The notes: generated by a model from the letters alone, not told the origin. A stretch of 23,096 nucleotides of DNA from Spirochaetaceae bacterium (GCA_026710565.1 JAPOQV010000566.1:1-23096), one strand, 5' to 3'. Shown: positions 13,517-22,002, counted from the first letter of the stretch. A program made the numbers and translations.

Positions 13517-15306
13517 GTCGGCCAGGGGAAGGCGACCGTCGGCTGGTTGACGAAGCGCCCGACGCGGAGCAGCAACCGCGCGCCGGCGCCCGGCTCCAGG
13601 CGCACGTGCATGGCGTTGTTGCCCACCTCGGTGCGCTCGCCGTCGATGGCGACGCTGTCGATCGTGTGCTCGGCGAAGGCGCCCGACTGCAGGACGAGGT
13701 GCTTCGCGTGCACGGGGTCCAGGTTGACGAGTTGCACCCCCACCTCGTCTGCGCTCATGTGGTCGACCAGCGATGCGACGCCCGGCGGGATGCCGGCACG
13801 CCGCCGTTCGGCGTCGAAGTAGCGCACCGCGCAGTGCCACGGCACGCCCACGTGGCGGGTGGGCAGGCCGCCGAGCATGAGCTGCACCAGGCCCCACACC
13901 TCGGCCGGATTGATGCCGTTCGGGTCCTCGGAGAGCAGCATGTCGGCCGGCCGGGTGTCCTGCTCGCGCTTGGCCACCTTTTGGCGCACCTGCTCCAGGT
14001 CGGCCTGCAGCTTCTCCACCGGATAGTCGTCGTTGCCGCCATCCAGGAACCGCACCCAGGGGTCGGCGGCCACCAGCGCATGGTCGCGCTCGCGGTCCTG
14101 AGACCAGACGTAGACCTCCAGCGCGCCGCGGTCGAATGGCTCCGGCTGGAAGTCGTACCAGCCGTCCTCGTTGTACATGCGCGGATAGAGGGTCACGCCG
14201 TCCTCGGTCTTGCCGTGCCTGTTGACCGACTCCATGACGGTGCGCCAGACGTCCACGTACTTGCGGTCGCCTGACACCAGCAGGGCGTTGCCGAACGCGT
14301 ACGGCGTGCGGTGCTGGAAGTTGGGGCGGTGGTGGGGGATCGGCTTGCCGTGCTCGTCCAGGCCGTAGAAGCCGCCGGTGTGGCCCCAGCCGTACACGCC
14401 GCGCCACCAGGCGCCGCCGTGCAGGCCGCCGCCGACCTTCCCGTCCAGCCCGACGTTGCCGGGAATCAGGCCGTCGTTCGCGTGCGTGCGCTCGATCCAG
14501 GCGTCCGAGTACTCCTCGATCCACTCCTTGTACTTGGGGTCCCCGGTGGCCGCGTAGGCATAGAAGGCCATGGCGGTGGCGGCCAGGTTCAGGGGGATGT
14601 CGCCCTCCACGTCGCGGTAGCTTTCGAAGTGGAACAGGTAGTCGTCGAAGTCGCGGTGGCCGCGCCCCGGCTTGAAGCGCCCCTCGATCTCGAACGGGTC
14701 GCCGGCCCAGTCGACCGGCTCCGCCCTGCCCAGCACCGGACCTCGGCTGCCGTTCAGGACGCTGCGGATGATGCGGTGCTCGGGGTCGTAGTTGGGCTCG
14801 GCCGGCTCGTCGGGGTCGCCCGGCAGGTAGAAGCCGGCGAATCGGCAGATGCGCTGCCGCCAGGTGAGGTTCCACGGCTCGCAGAGCCCCTCCTGGAACA
14901 GGCAGTGGTAGCCCTCGCCGTTGTGCACCCAGTCGAAGGCGGTCGGGAACTCCTTGTAGTACATGCCGTCGGCGCCGAGCTTCGTGACGGTCGTCCTCGC
15001 CTCCGTGTACTGCCGGATGTGGCCCTCCATGCCGCGCCGGTACAGCGCCAGCACCCGCTCGGAGCCGCCCAGCGCGTAGAAGTCCGTCCAGTTGGTCACG
15101 TTCTCGGCGGCGTCGTCCGGGCCGTCCAGCGCCCCCCAGCGCGCGAAGCACTTGAGGTAGCCGCGCTCGTCGAAGTAGCGGTCGAAGAACGGCGGGATCG
15201 CTGCCTCGATCGCGCGCATCAGCTCGCGTTCCAGGAGCGCCCAGTGCGGGGGCGCGGTGGGCGTGGCGATGGTCACGGCGGCGGTCGGCGGGGTTCGGGT
15301 GAGCAT
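13513..15306 (-). CDS. Six-hairpin (alpha/alpha-barrel)-type protein, copy 1
   Basis: A 597-residue cytoplasmic-looking protein of unknown function. Residues about 20-500 alternate helices with conserved acidic/aromatic loops (DGMYYKEFPTAFDW, HNGEGYHCLF, NYDPEHRIIRS, WWRGVYGWGH, LYPRMYNEDGWYDF, FLDGGNDDYP, LSEDPNGINPAEVW). This is the architecture of alpha/alpha-barrel glycosidases, lyases and isomerases. About 80 residues at the C-terminus (VQLVNLD...HVRLEPGAGARL) form a beta-sandwich as in many such enzymes. A close paralogue lies at 20221-22002. AGGAGGA stands 7 bases before the ATG. The C-terminus is about 8 residues shorter than in the paralogue, at the exact border with the lower-GC cassette. 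A carbohydrate enzyme is likely; a dehydratase/isomerase is possible. Confidence 0.8.
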   Translation of the reverse strand: MLTRTPPTAAVTIATPTAPPHWALLERELMRAIEAAIPPFFDRYFDERGYLKCFARWGALDGPDDAAENVTNWTDFYALGGSERVLALYRRGMEGHIRQYTEARTTVTKLGADGMYYKEFPTAFDWVHNGEGYHCLFQEGLCEPWNLTWRQRICRFAGFYLPGDPDEPAEPNYDPEHRIIRSVLNGSRGPVLGRAEPVDWAGDPFEIEGRFKPGRGHRDFDDYLFHFESYRDVEGDIPLNLAATAMAFYAYAATGDPKYKEWIEEYSDAWIERTHANDGLIPGNVGLDGKVGGGLHGGAWWRGVYGWGHTGGFYGLDEHGKPIPHHRPNFQHRTPYAFGNALLVSGDRKYVDVWRTVMESVNRHGKTEDGVTLYPRMYNEDGWYDFQPEPFDRGALEVYVWSQDRERDHALVAADPWVRFLDGGNDDYPVEKLQADLEQVRQKVAKREQDTRPADMLLSEDPNGINPAEVWGLVQLMLGGLPTRHVGVPWHCAVRYFDAERRRAGIPPGVASLVDHMSADEVGVQLVNLDPVHAKHLVLQSGAFAEHTIDSVAIDGERTEVGNNAMHVRLEPGAGARLLLRVGRFVNQPTVAFPWPT

Positions 15307-15363
15307 GCGGGCGTCCTCCTGAGACCTGCGGGCCTGCTGGCTTGGCTGGCCGCAAGGGTAGCA

Positions 15364-15379
15364 GAGCGGCCGGCCGCTC
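15364..15379 (-). terminator. 16-bp palindrome after the ABC operon
   Basis: GAGCGGCCGGCCGCTC, a perfect palindrome 3 bases past the stop of the second ABC gene and 57 bases before the next start. It can fold as a 6-bp stem with a CCGG loop. It lacks a T-run, so it could weaken or end transcription before the alpha/alpha-barrel gene, or be chance in GC-rich DNA. Confidence 0.3.
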
Positions 15380-15382
15380 CGC

Positions 15383-17263
15383 TCAGCCGGAGGGGGTGCC
15401 CGCCGCGCTGGCGTCCGCGTGCTCGAACTGGCTGCTGTAGATGCGCGCGTAGGTGCCGTTCGCCTCGATCAGCTCGTCGTGGGTGCCGCGCTCGGCGACG
15501 CGGCCCGCGTCTATCACGTAGATCACGTCGGCGCGCCGGACGGTGCTCAGACGGTGGGCGATGACGAAGCTGGTGCGCCCCTTCAGGAGCTCGCCCAGGG
15601 CCTCCTGGATCAGCAGCTCGGTGCGCGTGTCGACGTTGGAGGTGGCCTCGTCCAGCACCAGGATGCGCGGGTCCTTGAGCAGCGCGCGGGCGATGGCCAG
15701 CAACTGCCGCTGGCCGCGGCTCAGGTTGACGGCGCCTTCCTGCAGCACGGTGTCGTAGCCGTCGGGAAGCCGGGAGATGAACTCGTGCGCACGCGCGCGG
15801 CGCGCCGCCGCCTCGACCGCGGCGTCGTCGGCGTCCGGCCGGCCGTAGCGGATGTTGTGGCCGATGGTGTCCGCGAACAGGAAGGTGTCCTGCAGGACGA
15901 TGCCGATGCTCTGCCGCAGGCTTTCCTGGGTCACGGCGCGGACGTCCTGGCCGTCGATGGTCACCGCGCCCGCCTGCACGTCGTAGAAGCGTTCCAGCAG
16001 GCTGATGATGGTCGTCTTGCCGGCGCCGGTCGGGCCGACCAGCGCCACGGTCTGACCCGGCTCGGCGACCAGGTCCACGCCCTGCAGCACCGGGGTCTCG
16101 GGCTCGTAGGCGAAGCTCACCCCGGACAGCTCGACGCGGCCGGCGGTGACCGCCAGCGGCCCGGCGTCGTCGCCGTCGCGCACCCGCGGCTCCTCGTCCA
16201 GAAGCTCGAAGATGCGCTCGGCGCCAGCGATCGCCGACTGCACCTGCGCCCACATCATGGAGATGGACTGCACCGGCTCGAAGAAGCGGCGGACGTACTG
16301 CAGGAAGGCGACGATCACGCCGATGCTGACCAGATCCCTGCTCGCCAGCACGCCGCCGTAGGCCAGCACCACGGCGATGCCGACGGCGCTGATGATGTCC
16401 ATGGTCGGCGCAAACGCGGCGGTCAGCGACTCCGCGCCGACGTTGGCGTCGCGATTGGCGCGGTTGAGCTGCCGGAAACTCGACGAGTTCCAACCCTGAC
16501 GATTGAACGCCTGCGCCACGCGGGCGCCGGAGATGTTCTGCTCCAGCTCGGAGCTGACGCCGCTGATGGTCTTGCGGGTCTTGCGGAAGGCGATGCGGGC
16601 ACGCCGGGAGAACACCGCCGTCGACAGGTACATCAGCGGCAGCAGCGCGAGGCTGGTCAGGGCGAGCCGCCAGTTGAGGGCAAACATCCCGATCAGGATC
16701 GCGACCAGCAGCAGGACGCTGGAGGCCAGCCGCGAAAGGCTCATGCCCACCGCGCGGTTGATCACGTCGGTGTCGTTGGACAGCCGCGACACCAGGTCGC
16801 CCGCCTGGTGGTGGTCGAAGTAGCCGAGCGACAGCGCATGCACCTTGGCCATGATCTGGCTGCGTATCCGCAGCAGCAGCCGCTGCCCCACCGCCGCCAG
16901 GGCGATGCGGCTGACGGCGCCGGTGAGCCAGCCGGCGATGTAGCACGCCAGCACCAGCAGCATCGCGATGACCAGCACCCGTGCCGCCTCCGGCGCTTCC
17001 GACTGACCGTCGACGAACGCCTTCAGACCGTCCACCGCCCGCGCGATGAACAGCGGCCCGAGCGCCTGTGCGCCCGCGGACGCCGCCGCGGTCACCACCA
17101 CCAGGAACAGCGTCAGGCGCATGTCGCCCAAGTAGCGGAGCAACCTCAGCAGCGTCTGCCCGACCTTCTCGGCCTGCCGCTCTTCGCCGGTGCCGAACGG
17201 CATCATGCCCATGCGCATCCGGTTCGCCGCGGGCTGCTGCCGGTGACTTGAGGAATCGCTCAC
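15383..17263 (-). CDS. ABC exporter half-transporter (canonical ATPase subunit of a heterodimer)
   Basis: A 626-residue half exporter with an N-terminal six-helix membrane domain (about 45-335) and a nucleotide-binding domain (about 375-612). Walker A is GPTGAGKTT (410-418), the Q-loop is Gln458 in IGIVLQDT, Walker B is LVLDEA with catalytic Glu539, and the H-loop is His570 in VIAHRLSTV. The signature is LSRGQ (514-518) instead of LSGGQ. Only its own Walker A/B and His are complete, which fits the catalytic half of an asymmetric pair with the upstream gene. The GTG start overlaps the upstream stop as GTGA and has GGGGAGG 7 bases before it. It is probably a drug or lipid-like exporter regulated by the MarR protein. 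Confidence 0.93.
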   Translation of the reverse strand: MSDSSSHRQQPAANRMRMGMMPFGTGEERQAEKVGQTLLRLLRYLGDMRLTLFLVVVTAAASAGAQALGPLFIARAVDGLKAFVDGQSEAPEAARVLVIAMLLVLACYIAGWLTGAVSRIALAAVGQRLLLRIRSQIMAKVHALSLGYFDHHQAGDLVSRLSNDTDVINRAVGMSLSRLASSVLLLVAILIGMFALNWRLALTSLALLPLMYLSTAVFSRRARIAFRKTRKTISGVSSELEQNISGARVAQAFNRQGWNSSSFRQLNRANRDANVGAESLTAAFAPTMDIISAVGIAVVLAYGGVLASRDLVSIGVIVAFLQYVRRFFEPVQSISMMWAQVQSAIAGAERIFELLDEEPRVRDGDDAGPLAVTAGRVELSGVSFAYEPETPVLQGVDLVAEPGQTVALVGPTGAGKTTIISLLERFYDVQAGAVTIDGQDVRAVTQESLRQSIGIVLQDTFLFADTIGHNIRYGRPDADDAAVEAAARRARAHEFISRLPDGYDTVLQEGAVNLSRGQRQLLAIARALLKDPRILVLDEATSNVDTRTELLIQEALGELLKGRTSFVIAHRLSTVRRADVIYVIDAGRVAERGTHDELIEANGTYARIYSSQFEHADASAAGTPSG

Positions 17264-19275
17264 GATCGCGCCTCCCCGATCCCGGCCGGCCCGATCCCGG
17301 CCGGCTCCGACTCGGCCTGCTGCGCGGAGAGCTCGCCGTAGAAGACCTCCGCGTACAGCGCATTCTCGTGCAGCAGCCGTTCGTGCTCGTCCAGCCCGGC
17401 CACCGTTCCTTCATGCAGCAGCAGCACGCGGTCGGCGGCCAGCACCGTGTTCATGCGGCTGGCGATGACGAAGGACAGCCGGTCCTGTCTGAGCTCGTCC
17501 ACGGCGGCGCGGATGCGCCGCTCGGTCTCGTAGTCGACGCTGCTGGTGCTGTCGTCCAGGATCAGGATGCGCGGCTCGATCAAGAGCGCGCGGGCGATCG
17601 CCACCCGCTGCTTCTGCCCGCCCGACAGTGTCCCGCCGCGCTCGCCGACGTGCGAGTCGTAGCCGTCGGGGAACTCCGCGATGAACGGGTGCGCCGCCGC
17701 GGCGCGGGCGGCCGCCTCCACGTCGGCGTCGGTGGCGTCCGGCCGGCCGTAGGCGATGTTCTCGCGGATGGTGCCGCCGAACAGGGTGGTCTCCTCCAGC
17801 ACGATGCCGATCTGCCGCCGCAGCGACTCCAGCGTGACGCCGCGGATGTCGGCGCCGTCGATGGTGATGCGGCCGGCGGTGACGTCATAGAAGCGCGGGA
17901 TCAGGTTGATGATCGTGCTCTTGCCGGACCCGGTCGCGCCGACGATGGCCAGGGTCTCGGCGGCTCCGGTGCGGAAGCTCACCTCCCGAAGCACCGGGGC
18001 GCCGACCCCGAAGTAGCTGAACGACACCCGCTCGAACGCCAGTCCATCGCGCAGCGGCGCCAGCGTGGCGGCGCCGGGCTTCTCCTTCACCTCCGACTGG
18101 GCGTCCAGGATCTCGAAGATCCGCTCGGCGCTGGCGGCTGCCTGGGAGATCGACATCATGATCATCCCCAGCATCGTGATCGGGAACATGGCGACGATCA
18201 GGTAGCCCTGGAACGCCACCAGCTCGCCGATGGTCAGGCGCTCCGCCAGGATCTGGATGCCGCCGCCCCAGGTGACCACCACGGTGCCGATGTTGGCCAT
18301 CGCGAACACCAGCGGGATGGCCAGCGAGAACAGGCGCGCCACCTGCATCATCTGGTCGTAGAGGCCGCGGCTCTCGGTCTCGAACCGCTCCTGCTCGCGC
18401 CGCGCGCCGGTGAACGCCTTGACCGTGCGGACGCCGACGATGTTCTGCTCCAGGCGGGTGTTGAGCGCCGCGATCTTCTCCTGGACGGCGCGGAACCGAG
18501 GCCGGCCCACCTTCGCCATGTAGGTGAAGAGCGCGAACACCACGACCATCAGCGGGATCACGTGCAGGGCAAGCCGCCAGTTGGTCGCGAACAGCAGCGC
18601 GAAGCTGCCGATCAGCAGCACCATCGTGGTGATGATCTGGATCACGCCGGTGCTGATGAAGGTGCGCACCATGTCCACGTCGCTGGTGGCGCGGGTGAGG
18701 AGCTGGCCGGTCTGCGCGCGGTCGTGGTAGCTGAACGAGAGGCTCTGGATGTGGTCGTAGAGCCTGTTGCGCAGGTCGTAGGCGACGCCCTGCGACACGC
18801 GCGCGGCCAGCGCGCCCTGCACGTAGGTGAACAGCGAGCGCAGCGCCGTGACCGCGACGATCAGCAGCGCGCCCACCAGGATGGCCTGCATGCGTCCGAC
18901 CAGGATGCCCGAGTCGATGACCTGCTGGGTGATGCGCGGCACGGCCAGGTTGCCGGCGGAGCCGGCCAGCAGGCAGGCCAGGCTGACCAGGACGCGCCCG
19001 CGGTACGGGCGCATGTAGCTCAGGCTGCGCAGCAGGGCGCGCATCGCGGGGCGCCCGGGCCGCCCACCGCGGAAACCCGGGCCACCGGGTCCGCCAGGGC
19101 CGCGCCCGCCGGGACCGCTCCACGGAGGCGGGCCGCCCCCCCGGCTCTGTGCGCCGGGCTTGGCTTGGCCCATGCCCGCGCGACCGTCGCCGGGGCGCCC
19201 AGATCCGGGATGGCTGCCGCGGCTCCGGGGGCCGCGATTACCCGGCTGCTGCGGTGATCGACTCGACAACCTCAT
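17260..19275 (-). CDS. ABC exporter half-transporter (degenerate ATPase subunit), Gly/Pro-rich N-terminus
   Basis: A 671-residue half exporter. Residues 10-77 are a low-complexity Gly/Pro/Arg tail, then a six-helix domain (about 90-380) and an NBD (about 410-650). Walker A GATGSGKST (446-454) and signature LSGGQ (550-554) are normal. The other ATPase residues are changed: the Q-loop glutamine is Glu494 (IVLEET), the catalytic Glu is Asp575 (LILDDS), and the switch His is Ser606 (VIASRMNTV). This is the non-catalytic partner pattern of BmrCD/LmrCD/TM287-288-like heterodimers. The ATG at 19275 overlaps the marR 3' end by 38 bases and has GGAGG directly abutting it, too close to work well. ATG 19173 (residue 35) is an alternative, so the length of the tail is uncertain. 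Confidence 0.92.
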   Translation of the reverse strand: MRLSSRSPQQPGNRGPRSRGSHPGSGRPGDGRAGMGQAKPGAQSRGGGPPPWSGPGGRGPGGPGGPGFRGGRPGRPAMRALLRSLSYMRPYRGRVLVSLACLLAGSAGNLAVPRITQQVIDSGILVGRMQAILVGALLIVAVTALRSLFTYVQGALAARVSQGVAYDLRNRLYDHIQSLSFSYHDRAQTGQLLTRATSDVDMVRTFISTGVIQIITTMVLLIGSFALLFATNWRLALHVIPLMVVVFALFTYMAKVGRPRFRAVQEKIAALNTRLEQNIVGVRTVKAFTGARREQERFETESRGLYDQMMQVARLFSLAIPLVFAMANIGTVVVTWGGGIQILAERLTIGELVAFQGYLIVAMFPITMLGMIMMSISQAAASAERIFEILDAQSEVKEKPGAATLAPLRDGLAFERVSFSYFGVGAPVLREVSFRTGAAETLAIVGATGSGKSTIINLIPRFYDVTAGRITIDGADIRGVTLESLRRQIGIVLEETTLFGGTIRENIAYGRPDATDADVEAAARAAAAHPFIAEFPDGYDSHVGERGGTLSGGQKQRVAIARALLIEPRILILDDSTSSVDYETERRIRAAVDELRQDRLSFVIASRMNTVLAADRVLLLHEGTVAGLDEHERLLHENALYAEVFYGELSAQQAESEPAGIGPAGIGEARS

Positions 19276-19711
19276 CCTCCCGACCGGCCAGTCGTTCCAG
19301 CAACTCGTTCAGGTGTGCCTGTTCCTCCGCGTTCAGGGGCTCCATGATGCGGTGGATCCCGCTTACGTAATCCGGCCACAGCCGGCTGACCACGGAGCGG
19401 CCGGCCGGGGTCGCGTGCACGAGCACCACACGCCGATCGTGAGGCGCCGCCCGGCGCTCGACCAGTCCGTCGCGTTCCAGGCGGTCCACCACCCCGGAAG
19501 CGTTGCCTGGGTCGGCCCATGACCGGGCGGCCAGCCGGGTCAGCGGGATGCCTTCGTCGGGGATCCGCACCAGGGTGTGGAACTGCGCGCCGGTGAGGCC
19601 GGCCTCGGCGAACAACGCGCCGATCGCCCGCTTCATGGACAGGGTGGTGCGCAGCAGGCGCCGGAACGTGGCGACGGTCGGATCGGCGGAATCGTCACGG
19701 CGGTGATCCAT
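19238..19711 (-). CDS. MarR-family transcriptional regulator
   Basis: A 157-residue winged-helix repressor. It has an N-terminal dimerisation helix (about 12-36), a recognition helix region DPGNASGVVDRLERDGLVER (67-86) and the wing signature PHDRRVVLVHATPAG (90-104), which matches the MarR DxRxxxvxLTxxG pattern. MarR proteins bind palindromic sites as dimers and let go on binding phenolic or oxidant ligands. It is the first gene of an operon with the two ABC genes and overlaps the first of them. A good sigma70-like promoter and a palindrome lie just upstream (19722-19763), so autoregulation together with the exporter is expected. The inducer is unknown. Confidence 0.92.
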   Translation of the reverse strand: MDHRRDDSADPTVATFRRLLRTTLSMKRAIGALFAEAGLTGAQFHTLVRIPDEGIPLTRLAARSWADPGNASGVVDRLERDGLVERRAAPHDRRVVLVHATPAGRSVVSRLWPDYVSGIHRIMEPLNAEEQAHLNELLERLAGREDEVVESITAAAG

Positions 19712-19721
19712 ACCCGGAAAA

Positions 19722-19750
19722 CTTGAGATGACAAATGTTATGATCGCAAG
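19722..19750. promoter_or_regulatory. Imperfect palindrome, probable MarR operator
   Basis: CTTGAGATGACA (19722-19733), 5-base centre, TATGATCGCAAG (19739-19750). The arms match at 9 of 12 positions. It covers the -10 box of the marR promoter and the transcription start region, as expected for a MarR-type autorepressor site. Confidence 0.55.
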
Positions 19751-19763
19751 GACTGACCGTCAA
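19735..19763 (-). promoter_or_regulatory. Promoter of the marR-ABC-ABC operon
   Basis: On the minus strand: TTGACG (19763-19758), a 17-base spacer, TAACAT (19740-19735). It has 5 of 6 and 4 of 6 consensus bases. It lies 24 bases before the marR ATG, which would give a leader of about 16-17 bases. Confidence 0.6.
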
Positions 19764-19858
19764 GGGTGCGCCCGCGCCCCGGCGTGACAACAGGACACCG
19801 GGATGCGGGCGTGTTGTACGATCGGCGATCACGGTAGCGGAGAGGAGACCTCAGAGCG

Positions 19859-20287
19859 ATGGAGATCGGTGCGTTTTCGGTGAGTCTGGCGGTGAAGGAC
19901 CTGCAAGCCGCGAAGGCGTTCTATGAGAAGCTCGGCTTCAGCCGCACCGGCGGCGACGGAAGCGGCTACCTGATCATGGTCAACGGAGGCGCGACGATCG
20001 GCCTTTTTCAGGGGATGTTCGAGGGCAACATCCTTACCTTCAATCCCGGGTTGCGGCAGGACGGGTCGCAACGCACGGACTTCACGGATGTCAGGGAGAT
20101 ACGGGAGTCCCTGGTTGCGAGCGGTATCGAGATGACGACGGACACGGATCCCGCGGGCAGCGGTCCGGCCCACATCGTCTTCCACGATCCGGATGGGAAT
20201 ACGATTCTGATCGACCAGTTCTACCCCAAGCCCGGCGGTGAGGCCGACGCAGCCGCAGGGAATGCAAGCGTCGGCTGCTCGACGTAG
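19859..20287 (+). CDS. VOC-superfamily (glyoxalase/bleomycin-resistance fold) protein
   Basis: A 142-residue protein with one VOC module pair. It starts FSVSLAVKDLQAAKAFYEKLGF (about 6-27) and ends with the hallmark HIVFHDPDGNTILIDQ (105-120). The Glu and His metal ligands seen in true glyoxalases are not all clear, so it may be a binding protein rather than an enzyme. GAGGAG lies about 12 bases before the ATG. It is divergent from marR. The last 22 codons overlap the end of the convergent alpha/alpha-barrel gene. The VOC fold is complete by about residue 123, so the overlap affects only a non-conserved tail. Confidence 0.85.
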   Translation: MEIGAFSVSLAVKDLQAAKAFYEKLGFSRTGGDGSGYLIMVNGGATIGLFQGMFEGNILTFNPGLRQDGSQRTDFTDVREIRESLVASGIEMTTDTDPAGSGPAHIVFHDPDGNTILIDQFYPKPGGEADAAAGNASVGCST

Positions 20288-22002
20288 CGCTCGATCGCCA
20301 GCGTGAGTTGCGCGCCGGCGCCGGGGCGCAGGTGCACGACGGTCGCGCGGTCGTCCACCGGGGTGCGCGTGCCGCCGGCGGTGACGGAGCGGATGCGGCT
20401 CTCGCCGTAGGCGCCGGCCTGCAGCACCAAGGTGCGCGGCCGCACCGTATCCAGGTTGACCAAAGTTACCTCGACCGTGTCGGCGCCATCTTCTCCCGGC
20501 GCGAACCCGGTCACCAGCGACGCCACCTGCTCGGGGATGCCGGAGCGGCCGCGTTCGGGGTCGAAGTAGCGCACGCGGGTGTGCCACGGCACGCCGATGT
20601 GGCGGCTCGGCAGTCCGCCGAGCATGAGCTGCACCAGCGGCCAGACCATCTCCGCAGGGTTGAGTCCGTTGGGGTCCTCGGACAGGCGCGTGTCCCGCGT
20701 CGAAGTGTCGGCGCGCACGCGGGCAATCCGCTCGCGGACCGTGGCCAGCGCCCACTCCAGGCGCTGGACCGGGAACTCCGGATTGCCGCCGTCCAGGAAG
20801 GCGATCCACGGGTGGTCGCTGACACGCTCGCGGTCGCGCGGGTCGAGCGTCCAGTAGAACAGCTCCAGCGCGCCGCGGTTCCACGGCGTCGGTTCGAACG
20901 CGTACCAGCCGTCATCGCCGCGCATGCGCGGATAGAGGGTCAGGCCGCGGTCCTGCCTGGCGTGGGAGTTCACGGCGTCGATCACGTCGCGCCACACCTC
21001 GACGTAGGCGCGGTCGCCGGTCAGGTAGAGCGCGTTGGCCCAGCCGTAGGTCACGCGATCGGGGAACGCGCAGTTGTGGCGGAAGTAGGGCCGCTCGCAG
21101 GTGTGCGCCCAGCCGAAGACTCCTCGCCACCAGCGGCCGCCGTAGGAGCCGCCGAGGGTGCCGTCCAGGCCGACGTTGGCCGGCACGATGTTGTCGTTGG
21201 CGCGGGTCCGCTCCAGCCACCCGTCGGCGTACTCCAGCAGCCAGTCGCGGTACTTCGATTCGCCGTCGAGCATGTAGGCGTGCAGCGCCCAGACGTTCAG
21301 CGCCAGGTTCATCGGCCCGTCGCCGACGACGTCCGGATAGTGCTGTTCGTAGTGGATGACGTAGTCGTCGTAGTCGCGGTGGCCGCGGCCGGGGTGGAAC
21401 CGGGCCGGGGTCTCGAAGGGGTCGCCGCACCAGTCGGCGGCGGTCGCCGTGCGCAGCAACGGGCCGCGGCTGCCGGTCATGGTGCTGCGGATGATGCGGT
21501 GCTCGGGGTCGTAGTTGGGCTCCGGCGGCTCGTCCGGGTCGCCCGGCAGGTAGAATCCGGCGAAGCGCTTCATGCGCTTGCGGTAGACGGGGTCCCACGG
21601 CTCGCACAGCCCCTGCTGGAACAGGCAATGGTATCCCTCGCCGTTGTGCAGCGGGTCGAAGCAGGTCGGGTACTCCTTGTAGTACATGCCGTCCCGGCCC
21701 AGCTCGGTGACGGTCGTCTTCGCCTCCGTGTACTGGCGGATGTGGCCCTCGATGCCCTGCCGGAACAGGTCGTACACGTCGCGCGGCCCGCCCAGCGCGT
21801 AGAGATCGGGAAAGGCGGCGACGTTCTCCGCCGCATCGTCGGCGCCGTCCAGCCCGCCCCAGCGCGGCACGCACTCCAGGTAGCCCTGCTCGTCGAAGTA
21901 ACGGTCGTAGAAGACCCGGCACGCCTCGGCGATGGAGTCGATCAGGTGCCGCTCCAGCAGCGCCCAGCGCGGCGGCGCCATCGGTTCGCTGACGGTGATC
22001 AT
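20221..22002 (-). CDS. Six-hairpin (alpha/alpha-barrel)-type protein, copy 2
   Basis: A 593-residue paralogue of the protein at 13513-15306. The first 170 residues are roughly two-thirds identical by eye, and the same ordered blocks appear (GMYYKEYPTCFDPLHNGEGYHCLF, NYDPEHRIIRS, GHRDYDDY, WWRGVFGWAH, LYPRMRGDDGWYAF, LSEDPNGLNPAEMVW). The C-terminal beta-sandwich ends QPTLAFP plus an Ala/Ser/Pro tail. The start is ATG 22002, with AGG 6 bases upstream and TATAGG at about -12, so an almost leaderless mRNA is possible. There is no signal peptide. Its 3' end overlaps the VOC gene by 67 bases on the opposite strand. The substrate is unknown; duplicated copies suggest related substrates or different induction. 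Confidence 0.8.
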   Translation of the reverse strand: MITVSEPMAPPRWALLERHLIDSIAEACRVFYDRYFDEQGYLECVPRWGGLDGADDAAENVAAFPDLYALGGPRDVYDLFRQGIEGHIRQYTEAKTTVTELGRDGMYYKEYPTCFDPLHNGEGYHCLFQQGLCEPWDPVYRKRMKRFAGFYLPGDPDEPPEPNYDPEHRIIRSTMTGSRGPLLRTATAADWCGDPFETPARFHPGRGHRDYDDYVIHYEQHYPDVVGDGPMNLALNVWALHAYMLDGESKYRDWLLEYADGWLERTRANDNIVPANVGLDGTLGGSYGGRWWRGVFGWAHTCERPYFRHNCAFPDRVTYGWANALYLTGDRAYVEVWRDVIDAVNSHARQDRGLTLYPRMRGDDGWYAFEPTPWNRGALELFYWTLDPRDRERVSDHPWIAFLDGGNPEFPVQRLEWALATVRERIARVRADTSTRDTRLSEDPNGLNPAEMVWPLVQLMLGGLPSRHIGVPWHTRVRYFDPERGRSGIPEQVASLVTGFAPGEDGADTVEVTLVNLDTVRPRTLVLQAGAYGESRIRSVTAGGTRTPVDDRATVVHLRPGAGAQLTLAIERYVEQPTLAFPAAASASPPGLG

